Origin: an uncultured Clostridia bacterium
GTDB lineage: Bacteria > Bacillota > Clostridia > Saccharofermentanales > Saccharofermentanaceae
Length of the DNA stretch: 64,000 nucleotides
Direction of reading: 5' to 3'
Assembly: GCA_947165785.1 (NCBI GenBank)
Contig: CAMVBS010000001.1
Span: forward strand, 54,650-118,649
The notes under the pieces are model-generated. The model saw only the letters and a list, made by a program, of their open reading frames with translations, was not told the DNA's origin and ran no database searches. Both the position numbers and the translations under genes were made by a program. Shown in pieces: positions 47,103 to 56,943 of this stretch; positions within the stretch are counted from its first letter, which is position 1; every line of letters begins with the position of its first letter.

Positions 47103-48295
47103 TGAAAGTCGGATTATTCGGCGGTTCATTCGACCCTATCCATAACGGTCATATGAGTATGATCGAAGGTGCACTTAAAAAGGTCGATAAAGTAGTGGTG
47201 ATCCCTGCAGTCAGGAATTCATTTAAACGTGGCAGGATACTTAATCCTGCTCCGTATCGCTACTATATGACTTCTGATGCCCTTGGTATCTTTGGCGAGA
47301 AGGTAGTTATCAGTGATATCGAATTCTTTATTCCGGGTATCAGTTATACCGTAAATACCATAAAGAAACTTCTTGAGGATGATAATCTCAAGAAGCTTCT
47401 TCGTACAGATGAAGATATAGAGTTGTTCTGGATCTGCGGATCTGATATCTTGCCAACATTTGATAAATGGTATGATCCGGAAGGTATACTTAAGCTTTGT
47501 AAGCTTCTTGTAGCAGCAAGACCGGGCATGGATAAGGACTTTGAAAAGTCCGTTCGAATGATCGAGGAAAGATTTGATACTCATATCGAGACTTTTGATA
47601 TAAACGGTATCATGATATCTTCTTCGGAGATACGAGTCGATAAATGTCTTATCGAAGTTCCGAATGAAGTTCGTGACTTTGTAAAGACGAATAATCTTTA
47701 TCCTGAACCGAACTATCTGTTGCATTGTTCTGACGAGGCTATCGAGAAGTTCTATGAATATTGTATAGCTCTTTATCCGAAGCTTAGCAGATACAGGCTA
47801 ATCCACACTATCAATGTTGCTATAGAAGCGGTCAAGTTTGCGGTCATGTATGGCGCTGATCCTGATAAGACTCTGATAGCAGGTGTTTTGCATGATTGCG
47901 TTAAAGAGATGCCTGACGAAGTTCAGCGTGAGTTTGCTCTTGCTGATTCCGGTGAAAGTTATGACGTAGATAAGCTCTGGCATGGACCGGGCGGCGCATA
48001 TTATGCAAATAAGTATCTTGGTATCGATGATGAAGAGATCTTAAATGCCATTAGGTTTCATACGACAGGTCATAAGGATATGACCATACTCGAGAAAGTC
48101 GTTTATCTGGCTGATAAGATCGAGCCTGCAAGAGATTATGATGACCTTACAGAGGTTCGTGCAGCAGCTTCAAAAGACCTTGATAAAGGTGTATATCTGT
48201 CGCTCAAGGCATTTGTTGACAAGAGTTCAAAGAAGAACAGGAAACTGCACAAGAATACTTTGGATTTTGCAAATGACCTTGGACTTAAAGTGTGA
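47102..48295 (+). CDS. nadD: nicotinate-nucleotide adenylyltransferase NadD fused to YqeK-type HD hydrolase
   Basis: N-term VGLFGGSFDPIHNGHM...ISSSEIRV; C-term HTINVAIEAVKFAVMYGADPDKTLIAGVLHDCVKEMP...IRFHTTGHKDMT...YLADKIEPARD. Confidence 0.93.
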   Translation: MKVGLFGGSFDPIHNGHMSMIEGALKKVDKVVVIPAVRNSFKRGRILNPAPYRYYMTSDALGIFGEKVVISDIEFFIPGISYTVNTIKKLLEDDNLKKLLRTDEDIELFWICGSDILPTFDKWYDPEGILKLCKLLVAARPGMDKDFEKSVRMIEERFDTHIETFDINGIMISSSEIRVDKCLIEVPNEVRDFVKTNNLYPEPNYLLHCSDEAIEKFYEYCIALYPKLSRYRLIHTINVAIEAVKFAVMYGADPDKTLIAGVLHDCVKEMPDEVQREFALADSGESYDVDKLWHGPGGAYYANKYLGIDDEEILNAIRFHTTGHKDMTILEKVVYLADKIEPARDYDDLTEVRAAASKDLDKGVYLSLKAFVDKSSKKNRKLHKNTLDFANDLGLKV

Positions 48296-48330
48296 TAAAG
48301 TATATTTAATAATTTTGTTAGGAGTGTTTT

Positions 48331-48666
48331 ATGACAAGTAAAGAATTGGCTGATAAGATCGCAGTGCTTCTGGATAACAAAAAGGGTATCGACATCGAGG
48401 TTATCGATGTAGCAGATAAGACAGTACTTGCAGATTATTTTGTTATCTGCAGCGGTAATTCCACAACACAGATCAAGGCTTTGGCTGATGAAGTTGAAGT
48501 TGTCCTTAAGAATGAGGATGAGATCTATGCTGATCATGTTGAGGGAAGAAACAGCAACAGATGGATCCTTATCGATTATAAGGATGTTGTAGTTCATATC
48601 TTCCATCCTGAAGAGAGAGCAAATTACGATCTGGAGAAGCTTTGGGAAACAAAGAAGCCTATCTGA
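48331..48666 (+). CDS. rsfS: ribosome silencing factor RsfS
   Basis: KGIDIEVIDVADKTVLADYFVICSGNSTTQIKALADEVE...WILIDYKDVVVHIFHPEERANYDLEKLW. Confidence 0.95.
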   Translation: MTSKELADKIAVLLDNKKGIDIEVIDVADKTVLADYFVICSGNSTTQIKALADEVEVVLKNEDEIYADHVEGRNSNRWILIDYKDVVVHIFHPEERANYDLEKLWETKKPI

Positions 48667-48779
48667 TGATCTCGTGATATCAAGGCTTTTCGTCGTTTTT
48701 CGACGAATTTGTCGGTTTTTGTTTTTTTTGTCGATTTCTATGACTTTTATTTGTGCTACCTTTTTTATGAGGTGGCACA

Positions 48780-49373
48780 ATGTTTTCGAAGAGAAAAAAG
48801 GAGAAGATCTATCCGATCATCTTTATACTGACGGTCATCTGCGCAGTAGTGTATAAGATCTTTCTGAGCGGTCGCCTGGAAGCCATGAAGTCTGATGAGA
48901 TAGTGATCGAGACATCTGAGACTACGGTTACTGAAGTCTCTTCGAATATATATGTCTATGTGTGCGGAGAAGTTAATTGTCCGGGTGTCTATGAGATAGA
49001 ACGCGGATCGATACTTAATGATGCCGTTGAGCTTGCGGGTGGCCTTACCGATAATGCCGCGGCTGAAGACATCGATCTTGTAATGGTCCTTAATGAGAAT
49101 ATTTCGGTTAAGATCCCGTCTTATGATGATATCGATACGTCTGTAATTACCATCGGAAATGATCCGGATGAGGATAAGAGCGGACTGATCAACATCAATA
49201 CGGCTGACAGACAAACGCTAATGACGCTGCCGGGTATAGGCGAGTCAACGGCTGATGCCATAATCGATTATCGGAGCAGTCATGTTTTCGAGAAGGAAGA
49301 AGATCTTATGAATGTCCAGGGAATCGGTGAATCAAAATTTAATAAGGTGCGATCTATGATTTGTGTAGATTGA
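48780..49373 (+). CDS. comEA: ComEA-like DNA-binding protein (SLBB + helix-hairpin-helix)
   Basis: IYVYVCGEVNCPGVYEIERGSILNDAVELAGGLTD...LININTADRQTLMTLPGIGESTADAIIDYR. Confidence 0.9.
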   Translation: MFSKRKKEKIYPIIFILTVICAVVYKIFLSGRLEAMKSDEIVIETSETTVTEVSSNIYVYVCGEVNCPGVYEIERGSILNDAVELAGGLTDNAAAEDIDLVMVLNENISVKIPSYDDIDTSVITIGNDPDEDKSGLININTADRQTLMTLPGIGESTADAIIDYRSSHVFEKEEDLMNVQGIGESKFNKVRSMICVD

Positions 49374-49417
49374 CTCTTGCCACAAGCGGGTTTTAAGAGT
49401 AAACTTTACTAAATCAA

Positions 49418-49664
49418 AAAAGCGACGATAAGGACACGTGCCTGTGGAAAACGTCACCAGAGAATCGAAGTCATCGGCTGGAAGCTTCGTTAGATAAGTC
49501 CCACAAGTATACAACCTTTGAGCTGCAGGGGTAAATCATTTATGAGTAACCTTCGCCGTACGGCCGCGTTAAGGCTTAATTGAGTGGCATATCAAATGAT
49601 ATGCAATTTGGGTGGAACCGTGCAACCATGCATCCCAATGCTTGGGGCATGGTGTTTTTATTTT
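49418..49664 (+). promoter_or_regulatory. T-box leader of thrS
   Basis: T-box core TTGGGTGGAACCGTGC (49608-49623), AGAGA and GGCTGGAAG stem I motifs, candidate ACC (Thr) specifier at 49514-49516, followed by terminator. Confidence 0.9.
49625..49664 (+). terminator. T-box regulated terminator
   Basis: ACCATGCatCCCAAtgcTTGGGGCATGGTgTTTTTATTTT. Confidence 0.9.
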
Positions 49665-49722
49665 GTAGGAAAACATCATGCCGGAAAACTACCGTCAGAA
49701 ACAAGAACAAGGAGGTAAGAAA

Positions 49723-51501
49723 ATGGTAGATTTTAATGATGAAGTACAAAGAAAGATGTACCGACACACAACAGCCCACGTTTTGGCGCAGGCAGTAAAG
49801 AGGCTCTGGCCTGATACCAAACTTACTATCGGTCCTGCTATCGAGGACGGTTTCTATTATGATTTCCAGCATGAGGGTGCTTTCTCGGCAGAAGATCTTA
49901 AAAATATCGAAGCTGAGATGAAGAAGATCATAAAAGAAAACCTTAAGCTCGAGAGATTTGAGCTTCCTCGTGAAGAGGCTGTTAAGTTTATGCAGGAGAG
50001 AAACGAGCCATTTAAGGTCGAGCTTATCAACGATCTTCCTGATGATGCCGTTATCTCATTTTACAAGCAGGGCGATTTCGTAGATCTTTGCGCTGGTCCT
50101 CATATCGAGAGCACAGGCGAGATCAAGGCTTTCAAGCTTACATCAACATCTGCATCCTACTGGAGAGGCGATTCAAACAGAGAGAGCCTTCAGAGGATCT
50201 ATGGTACTGCATTCCCTAATAAGGAGATGCTCAATGAGTACCTTACAAAGCTTGAGGAAGCTAAGAAGCGTGATCACAATAAGCTCGGTCGTGAACTCGA
50301 GTATTTCACGACTGTTGATTATATCGGTCAGGGACTTCCTGTACTCCTTCCTAAGGGTGCAAGAGTCGTTCAGCTCTTGCAGCGCTGGGTAGAGGATGTT
50401 GAGCAGTCTAAGGGCTGTCTTCTTACAAAGACACCTTTGTTTGCTAAGCGTGACCTTTATAAGATCTCCGGTCACTGGGATCATTATCTTGACGGAATGT
50501 TCGTTATGGGCGATCCGCAGGATGAGACAAAGGAGTGTTTTGCACTTCGTCCGATGACCTGTCCGTTCCAGTATCAGGTATACCTTAACAGACAGAGAAG
50601 CTATCGTGATCTTCCTATGAGACTTACTGAGACATCTACGCTCTTCAGAAATGAGGACAGCGGTGAGATGCACGGTCTTATCCGTGTCCGTCAGTTTACT
50701 ATCTCCGAGGGTCACTACATCCTTCGTCCTGATCAGCTCGAGGAAGAGTTCAAGGGCTGTCTTGAGCTTGCTAAGTACTTCCTCGGTACTGTAGGTCTTC
50801 TTGAGGATTGTACTTTCAGATTCTCTCAGTGGGATCCTGCAAATCCTAAGAATAAGTATGAGGGTACCAAGGAACAGTGGGAAGAGGCTCAGGCTACAAT
50901 GGCTAAGATCCTCGATCACTTGGGCGTTGAGTATACCATTGGTATCGATGAGGCTGCTTTCTATGGTCCTAAGCTCGATATCCAGTACAAGAACGTATAC
51001 GGTAAGGAAGATACTCTCGTAACCATCCAGATCGATATGCTCCTTGCTGCTAAGTTCGGTATGGAATATGTTGACGTAGACGGAACAAAGAAGAATCCTT
51101 ACATCATCCACAGAACGAGTCTCGGATGCTTTGAGCGTACACTTGCTTATCTCATCGAGAAGTATGCAGGTTGTCTGCCTCTTTGGATGGCTCCTGAGCA
51201 GGTTAGGATCCTTCCTATTTCCGATAAGCAGGTCGATAAGGCATATGAAGTTCGTGATGCACTTCGTGCTAAGGGCCTTCGTGCTGAGGTTGATGACAGA
51301 AGCGAGAAGATCGGTAAGAAGATCCGTGAGGCTCGTCTCGATAAGCTCATCTACTGGTTCGTAATCGGTGATAACGAAGTTGAGAATAACTCTGTATCCG
51401 TAAGCTGCAGATTTGAAGAAGGCTCCAAGTCAATGTCAGTTGAGGATGCTTGTGCTAAGCTCGTTGACGAAGTTGAAAAGAAAGTTCGTCATGACAACTG
51501 A
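49723..51501 (+). CDS. thrS: threonyl-tRNA synthetase lacking the N-terminal TGS domain
   Basis: MYRHTTAHVLAQAVKRLWPDTKLTIGPAIEDGFYYDF...LRPMTCPFQYQVY...TSLGCFERTLAYLIEKYAG; SD aaggaggt. Confidence 0.95.
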   Translation: MVDFNDEVQRKMYRHTTAHVLAQAVKRLWPDTKLTIGPAIEDGFYYDFQHEGAFSAEDLKNIEAEMKKIIKENLKLERFELPREEAVKFMQERNEPFKVELINDLPDDAVISFYKQGDFVDLCAGPHIESTGEIKAFKLTSTSASYWRGDSNRESLQRIYGTAFPNKEMLNEYLTKLEEAKKRDHNKLGRELEYFTTVDYIGQGLPVLLPKGARVVQLLQRWVEDVEQSKGCLLTKTPLFAKRDLYKISGHWDHYLDGMFVMGDPQDETKECFALRPMTCPFQYQVYLNRQRSYRDLPMRLTETSTLFRNEDSGEMHGLIRVRQFTISEGHYILRPDQLEEEFKGCLELAKYFLGTVGLLEDCTFRFSQWDPANPKNKYEGTKEQWEEAQATMAKILDHLGVEYTIGIDEAAFYGPKLDIQYKNVYGKEDTLVTIQIDMLLAAKFGMEYVDVDGTKKNPYIIHRTSLGCFERTLAYLIEKYAGCLPLWMAPEQVRILPISDKQVDKAYEVRDALRAKGLRAEVDDRSEKIGKKIREARLDKLIYWFVIGDNEVENNSVSVSCRFEEGSKSMSVEDACAKLVDEVEKKVRHDN

Positions 51502-51532
51502 TCGAAGATTACCTTAAGATAAAAAGTTCAAT

Positions 51533-51571
51533 AGCCTCCTTGCTGCTTTTGCGGCAGGGAGGTTTTATTTT
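51533..51571 (+). terminator. intrinsic terminator after thrS
   Basis: GCCTCCttGCtgcttttGCggcaGGGAGGttttattttg. Confidence 0.8.
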
Positions 51572-51637
51572 GTGCAACAAAGTCAACTTATCAATCGTCT
51601 TTGAGATATGGGATAAAGGGAAAGAGAGGGATAGAAT

Positions 51638-52240
51638 ATGAAAAAATTTCTTTTGTTGCCTGTATTTATACTTGGATTCAGTATTTTATTTGTCGGATGT
51701 AAAAAGGAGGAGGCAGACCCTGTTGTTAGGACTTCCGGTGAAACATCCGTGACTTCACAAGTTCCTGTCGTCGAGCAAGATCTCGGTGATTACCCGGATA
51801 AGCTTGAAATGGTTGATGGCGATACTGAGACCGTAACGATCTTCAAATGTGGAACTGTTTATTATGGCTGTGTAGACGGCACTCAGTCCTGGGAGGAGTA
51901 TGCGAGTGCGCCTTTGGATCTGGATGACGGATCGTTTGCTCATGCTAAGGTCGATTATAAACTGCTCTATGGAGGGATCGTAGGTTATGTCGGAACAAAG
52001 CAGATAACTTCTGTTTCGGATACGACGGAACTTTCAACAGAAGATGTTCTGGCCGGTAATTCGATCATGGATTATGACGAGTCACAAGGTCATTTCGGCG
52101 GGCCTCGTCTTATCGAAAAAGACGGTAAGAACTATATTATCTGCAGAGATAATCTTCTCCAATACAGATTATATGATGAATCCGGACAGCTTCTATGTAC
52201 TTGCGCTGAGTACACTGAGGCTGCGGGGTTTGCCGGCTGA
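51638..52240 (+). CDS. lipoprotein of unknown function
   Basis: Lipobox FSILFVGCKKEE; SD gagaggg. Confidence 0.7.
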   Translation: MKKFLLLPVFILGFSILFVGCKKEEADPVVRTSGETSVTSQVPVVEQDLGDYPDKLEMVDGDTETVTIFKCGTVYYGCVDGTQSWEEYASAPLDLDDGSFAHAKVDYKLLYGGIVGYVGTKQITSVSDTTELSTEDVLAGNSIMDYDESQGHFGGPRLIEKDGKNYIICRDNLLQYRLYDESGQLLCTCAEYTEAAGFAG

Positions 52241-52335
52241 TAAATGTTCATCTGATATCTGCGACTTCATAATGATATAATCAAATAGTTGACGGGAATT
52301 TATGCTTTTTCTTTTTGGGGTCGAGGTAGAAGCAG

Positions 52336-53439
52336 ATGACATTGGCACGCTATCTTTTATGGTTTATTTGTGTACTTGCTTGGTTCTCGCTTTTGTGCGC
52401 TCTTAAATATCCTTTTCGAAAAAAAAGAATGATACCCATAAGGATCATCATTATCGTAGTAAAAGCACTGCTTACGGTGTTTACGGCATATGAGGTCATG
52501 GTAGATGAATCACCGGTCGTATATCGGCTCAGTTTTGTTCTGGCTTCACTTTATGTGGCACTTTTCGGTGATACTTTGGGAGATATTATCGCGCTTCCAA
52601 TAATGCTTTTGAAGAAAAAGGGAAACAATTTGATATTTCAGGTCGTGGCAAGTGCAGTTTGTGTCATAACCTATCTTATAGCCGGCACGGTCAATATGCA
52701 GACGGTATCTGCTAACCGTTTTGATGTAAAGTCCGATAAGATCACAGAAGATTATAAAGTGGTATTTGTATCGGATCTTCATGTCGGATCTTCCCAAAGT
52801 CTTAAGACTACACAAAAAACGATCGATAAGATCGCTTCTGAGAAGCCTGATCTGGTGCTTCTTGGCGGAGATATCACTGATGAGATGACCACAAAGGAAG
52901 AAATGGAAGAGGTCTATCGTTTGATCGGAAAATTGGAGGCGCCTGTCTATTTCATTTACGGAAATCATGACAGACAGCCGGATCATTTCGGAACAGTTGA
53001 AGAGAAATACTCTGAAGATGAGCTTATCAATGCCATATCATCCAATGGTATAACTATCCTTAAGGATGAATGGATTAATTTTTCTGACGAACTTGTCATC
53101 TTCGGGCGTGAAGATTATTCTTCTGAGGATCGTAAGGCTCTTTCTGATATAGATCCTCGTCCTGAAGGATGTTTTGTCCTGCAGATCGACCATTCGCCGT
53201 ATGAGAAGGATGATATAACAAACAGTGGTTCAGACCTTCAGCTTTCCGGTCACTCGCATGCAGGACAGATCTTTCCTCTTAAAGCACTTTATACTGTCGC
53301 GGGCTATGATGCTTATGGCTTTTTCCATTACGGTGACACTGAACTTTATGTATCTTCGGGTGCTTCAGGGTGGAGTTTTCCGTTCAGGACCGAGAATAAA
53401 TGCTATTATGAAGTGATCACGCTTGAACCCGAATCGTAA
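52336..53439 (+). CDS. membrane-anchored metallophosphoesterase
   Basis: N-terminal TM helices; VFVSDLHVGSSQ...LLGGDITDE...IYGNHDRQ...LSGHSHAGQIFP. Confidence 0.9.
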   Translation: MTLARYLLWFICVLAWFSLLCALKYPFRKKRMIPIRIIIIVVKALLTVFTAYEVMVDESPVVYRLSFVLASLYVALFGDTLGDIIALPIMLLKKKGNNLIFQVVASAVCVITYLIAGTVNMQTVSANRFDVKSDKITEDYKVVFVSDLHVGSSQSLKTTQKTIDKIASEKPDLVLLGGDITDEMTTKEEMEEVYRLIGKLEAPVYFIYGNHDRQPDHFGTVEEKYSEDELINAISSNGITILKDEWINFSDELVIFGREDYSSEDRKALSDIDPRPEGCFVLQIDHSPYEKDDITNSGSDLQLSGHSHAGQIFPLKALYTVAGYDAYGFFHYGDTELYVSSGASGWSFPFRTENKCYYEVITLEPES

Positions 53440-53452
53440 GGAAGGAATCGTT

Positions 53453-54217
53453 ATGATCTTATATTTCAGTGCAACCGGTAATACAGAAGCTACAGCCAAA
53501 AAACTTGCGGCACTATTAGATGATGAATGTCTTAATCTCCTGGACAGGATCCAAAAGAATGACTTCAGAGAGATCGCATCTGAAAAGCCTTTCGTTATAT
53601 GTGCTCCGATCTATGTGTGTGAGATGCCGAGGTTTCTTGCTGCATTCTTAAGACAACTTCCTTTGACCGGCAACAGGGATGTTTATTTCGTTTTTACAAG
53701 TGGCGGTTATACAGGAATTGGAGGAGTCCTTGCCAAGTCGATCATTACAAAAAAGGGCATGAACTTCAAAGGCTATACAGAACTTAAGATGCCGAGAAAT
53801 TATATCGCCAATAATACATATCCGGAGCTTACCGAAGAAGAGATAAGAAGAAGGATCGAGGTCTGTTCAGAAACTATCCCTCATATAGCTGAGACGATCA
53901 GGACCGGCGGTATCCTTACTTACAGATATGTTTGGATGTTTGAGCGTATCATTACCGTTCCGTTTAATCCCGTCTGGTGTCGGATACGTCAGAGTGTTAA
54001 ACCGTTCCGCGTTAATGATAAATGCATCTCGTGCGGAAAATGTGCGAAGCTCTGTCCTTTAAATCTCATCAGCATGAATGATGGAAAGCCTGTCTGGAAT
54101 GGCAAAAGTTGCTCTCACTGTATGTCCTGCATCCAGAATTGTCCTGTTGAGGCTATCGACTATGGAAATATCACTCAGGAGAAGAAACGCTATCTTTACA
54201 AGAAGTACGGTAAGTGA
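53453..54217 (+). CDS. EFR1-type flavodoxin/ferredoxin fusion protein
   Basis: MILYFSATGNTEATAKKLA...FTSGGYTGIGG...CISCGKCAKLCPLNLI...CSHCMSCIQNCPVEAIDYG. Confidence 0.88.
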   Translation: MILYFSATGNTEATAKKLAALLDDECLNLLDRIQKNDFREIASEKPFVICAPIYVCEMPRFLAAFLRQLPLTGNRDVYFVFTSGGYTGIGGVLAKSIITKKGMNFKGYTELKMPRNYIANNTYPELTEEEIRRRIEVCSETIPHIAETIRTGGILTYRYVWMFERIITVPFNPVWCRIRQSVKPFRVNDKCISCGKCAKLCPLNLISMNDGKPVWNGKSCSHCMSCIQNCPVEAIDYGNITQEKKRYLYKKYGK

Positions 54218-55573
54218 TCAGTCCTTCTTGTCTTTAAGCTTTCTGTAGACCGTAAAATACATAGTTATGAAGCTTGCGCTTCCTCCGATGATGTTAGAGA
54301 TAGGTTCAGCCCAGAATATACCGCTTATGCTGTCTTTAAGCAGCAACGGAAGGATAAGCGTGAGCGGAACAACGATGATGATCTTACGAAGTATTGAGAA
54401 TGTGATGGCATATTTGGTCTTCGCGAGTGACATAAATGTTGTCTGGCCCGAGAACTGAAGTGACATGAATACATATCCCATAAAGTAGATCTTGAGGTAC
54501 TTTGTTCCAAGTGTAACTATTGAAGCATCATTAGTGAAAAGACTGATGAAAAATCCCGGGAATATGAATACGAAAGCCCAGGCAAACGCCGTATAGATAA
54601 GTCCCATGGCGGTGTTGACTCGGATGCCTTTACGAACTCTGTCGTATTTTGCCGCACCGTAGTTAAATCCCAGTACAGGCTGTGAACCTGAAGTAAGACC
54701 GCTGACTATAAGTCCCAAGATGGCACGGACAGAATTTATTACAGTCATTATGGTTACGTAATCATCACCGCCGTAGTACTTAAGTGACTTATTGCAGACT
54801 ATCTGTATGACGCAGTTGGTCGCTTCCATTATGAAATTAGTTATACCGACGGATACGATCTTAAATGCAGTCTTAAACGAGAACCTGAAACCTTTGATCT
54901 TGAGACTTATATCGCTCCTGTTTCCGAAGAAAAACGACATTACCCAGATAAATGAAACAATCTGGGAAAGAACTGTAGCGATAGCTGCACCTCGTATCCC
55001 GAGCCCCATCTTAAAGATAAGTATCGGATCAAGGATAACGTTGACGGCAGCTCCCGAAAGCGTCGTGATCATCGCAGTTCCAGGGCGTCCCTGAGCAGAG
55101 ATATAGAAATTCATTCCGCTCCCGATCATAAGAAACGGAGTTCCTATAAGATAAAACAGAAGATATCTTCTTGCATAAAGATATGTAACATCGCTCGCAC
55201 CTAATGAATAAAGCAAAGGCTTCATCGTCAGGTAGCCTATAGCAGTCAGTATAAAAGATGAGAACAGGAGAAGGATCAAAGAGTGAGTCATGACATCTTT
55301 GGCCTGATCATCATGTTTGGCTCCTCTTGCTATCGAAAAAAGCGGAGTACCGCCAAGACCGAATAAGAGTGTGAATGCCATTATCAGCGTGATTATCGGA
55401 AAACAGATCCCGAGTCCCGTAAGTTCACTCTTGCCGGTGTCAGGAATGTGACCTATGAAGATCCTGTCGACTATGGAGTACAGTAACTGAGCGAGCTGTG
55501 CAATAATAAGCGGTACGGCTTGCTTTATGATTATCCATGTAATACTGCCTTTTCCGAAATCGTTCTTTTTCAT
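54218..55573 (-). CDS. MATE family efflux transporter
   Basis: QAVPLIIAQLAQLLYSIVDRIFIGHIPDTGKSELTGLGICFPI...GSGMNFYISAQGRPGTAM. Confidence 0.92.
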   Translation of the reverse strand: MKKNDFGKGSITWIIIKQAVPLIIAQLAQLLYSIVDRIFIGHIPDTGKSELTGLGICFPIITLIMAFTLLFGLGGTPLFSIARGAKHDDQAKDVMTHSLILLLFSSFILTAIGYLTMKPLLYSLGASDVTYLYARRYLLFYLIGTPFLMIGSGMNFYISAQGRPGTAMITTLSGAAVNVILDPILIFKMGLGIRGAAIATVLSQIVSFIWVMSFFFGNRSDISLKIKGFRFSFKTAFKIVSVGITNFIMEATNCVIQIVCNKSLKYYGGDDYVTIMTVINSVRAILGLIVSGLTSGSQPVLGFNYGAAKYDRVRKGIRVNTAMGLIYTAFAWAFVFIFPGFFISLFTNDASIVTLGTKYLKIYFMGYVFMSLQFSGQTTFMSLAKTKYAITFSILRKIIIVVPLTLILPLLLKDSISGIFWAEPISNIIGGSASFITMYFTVYRKLKDKKD

Positions 55574-55651
55574 ACGATGATTATAGCACTTGGGTCTTAG
55601 GCCGAACGTATGATAAAATGTTTAATATTTTTATATAAGGGCGGGGATAAT

Positions 55652-56935
55652 ATGTTAAAAGAAAGAACGGTAGCAAATGTGCTCAGACCGATATTCGCGG
55701 TCTTGATGGTCTTTATATTCATGTATTCGACAACATGCTTTATCTTGAGAGGCACTATCGTTAGTAAGGTTTTCTGGAGAGATGTAGTCTTAGGAGATAA
55801 CGTTATGGATGAACTCCATGATGCGATCCAGGTTGAACTTAAGAAGAATGGTACTGATTATAAAGGACTTGAAGATGCCGCAGATGAACTTGCAGTGTAC
55901 ATGCTCGATGAATGCCTTAACTCCATTTTCGAGGAAGATTATCAAGTTGATTATGACGGATTTGAGGAGATCTATGAAGAGTACTTTATACCTTATCTTG
56001 AGAAAGAGGGTGCCGATCGTAATCAGATCAAGGAACTTAAGGGAGATCTTTATGACCAGGTCGGTGATGAGGTTGCCGCATTAAGGGATGAATTCGGAAA
56101 TGATATCAATCATCTTGTTATAAGGACACAGCGCGAACTCGTATACTACGGTTCTGTAGGACTTGCAGTAGTAGTCATTTTTGAAGTTGTTCTTTTCCTT
56201 ATTCACAGGAACAAGTTTAAGCCGATCAGGGCACTCGGTATATCGATGACCATCTCAGAGGGCCTGTGCTTTCTTGGTTATCTGATATTAGGTTTGTTAT
56301 TTGTTGCGATAATGCAGGCAAATATAGAAGGAGATGCTGAAAATCTTCTCAAAGCGATCGTGGGTAATTTCTCAAAGGGTGTATTTATCATATGTGCCTG
56401 CACATTTGCTCTTTTGCTCGTTGGTATTACTTTGATCATTGTAGGATCTGTTCTTACAGGTAAGAAGAACCGTAAATATGCTGATGAACATCCTGAACTG
56501 ACTAAGAACATGTTCATAGTCAATAATGCAAGTCAGCCATATTCACAGACGGTTACTCAGTATAATCCTAACGGTTATCAGACAATGCAGCAGCAATATC
56601 AGCAGGGCTATCAGCCGATGCAGCCGCAATATCAGCAGGGATATCAGCCTCTGCAGCAGCAGTATCAGCAGGGATATCAACCTATGCAACAGCAGTATCA
56701 GCCTGTTCAGCCTCAATATCAGCAGCAACAGCAGGTTTCGCTTGGACAACAGCCGATAGATCCACAGTCAGCGACAAAGCCTCAGTATACAACTGAAGGA
56801 CTTCCGATCTATCAGTCCAATAATATGCCATATAACCAGGGATACTCTAATCAGGTGTTCCCTGAAACAGAACCAAGACCTTCTTCGTCTAATAGTAGTT
56901 CCGATCATTACGATTGGGATGAAGAACTAGAGTGA
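55652..56935 (+). CDS. multi-pass membrane protein with Q/Y-rich repeat tail
   Basis: SD gggcggggat; TM segments then QYNPNGYQTMQQQYQQGYQPMQPQYQQGYQPLQQQYQQGYQPMQQQYQ. Confidence 0.75.
   Translation: MLKERTVANVLRPIFAVLMVFIFMYSTTCFILRGTIVSKVFWRDVVLGDNVMDELHDAIQVELKKNGTDYKGLEDAADELAVYMLDECLNSIFEEDYQVDYDGFEEIYEEYFIPYLEKEGADRNQIKELKGDLYDQVGDEVAALRDEFGNDINHLVIRTQRELVYYGSVGLAVVVIFEVVLFLIHRNKFKPIRALGISMTISEGLCFLGYLILGLLFVAIMQANIEGDAENLLKAIVGNFSKGVFIICACTFALLLVGITLIIVGSVLTGKKNRKYADEHPELTKNMFIVNNASQPYSQTVTQYNPNGYQTMQQQYQQGYQPMQPQYQQGYQPLQQQYQQGYQPMQQQYQPVQPQYQQQQQVSLGQQPIDPQSATKPQYTTEGLPIYQSNNMPYNQGYSNQVFPETEPRPSSSNSSSDHYDWDEELE
56592..56728 (+). repeat. in-frame ~33-bp tandem repeat encoding QYQQGYQPMQ(P/Q)
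   Basis: three near-identical copies of cagtatcagcagggatatcagcc(g/t)(a/c)tgcagc plus degenerate flanking units. Confidence 0.9.
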
Positions 56936-56943
56936 GGTAATAT

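Noticed and set aside
46410-47129. 239-aa minus-strand ORF opposite purD
   Set aside because: Fully antisense to purD, no motif; codon-bias artefact
48689-48707. TTCGTCGtttttCGACGAA hairpin after rsfS as terminator
   Set aside because: Plausible, but the U-tract is interrupted (tttgtcggtttttg) and comEA follows closely; too weak to list as a feature
50173-51111. 312-aa minus-strand ORF opposite thrS
   Set aside because: Fully antisense to a conserved gene, no recognisable motif or SD; codon-bias artefact
56592-56728. Tandem DNA repeat considered as VNTR/CRISPR
   Set aside because: In-frame protein repeat, no spacer structure
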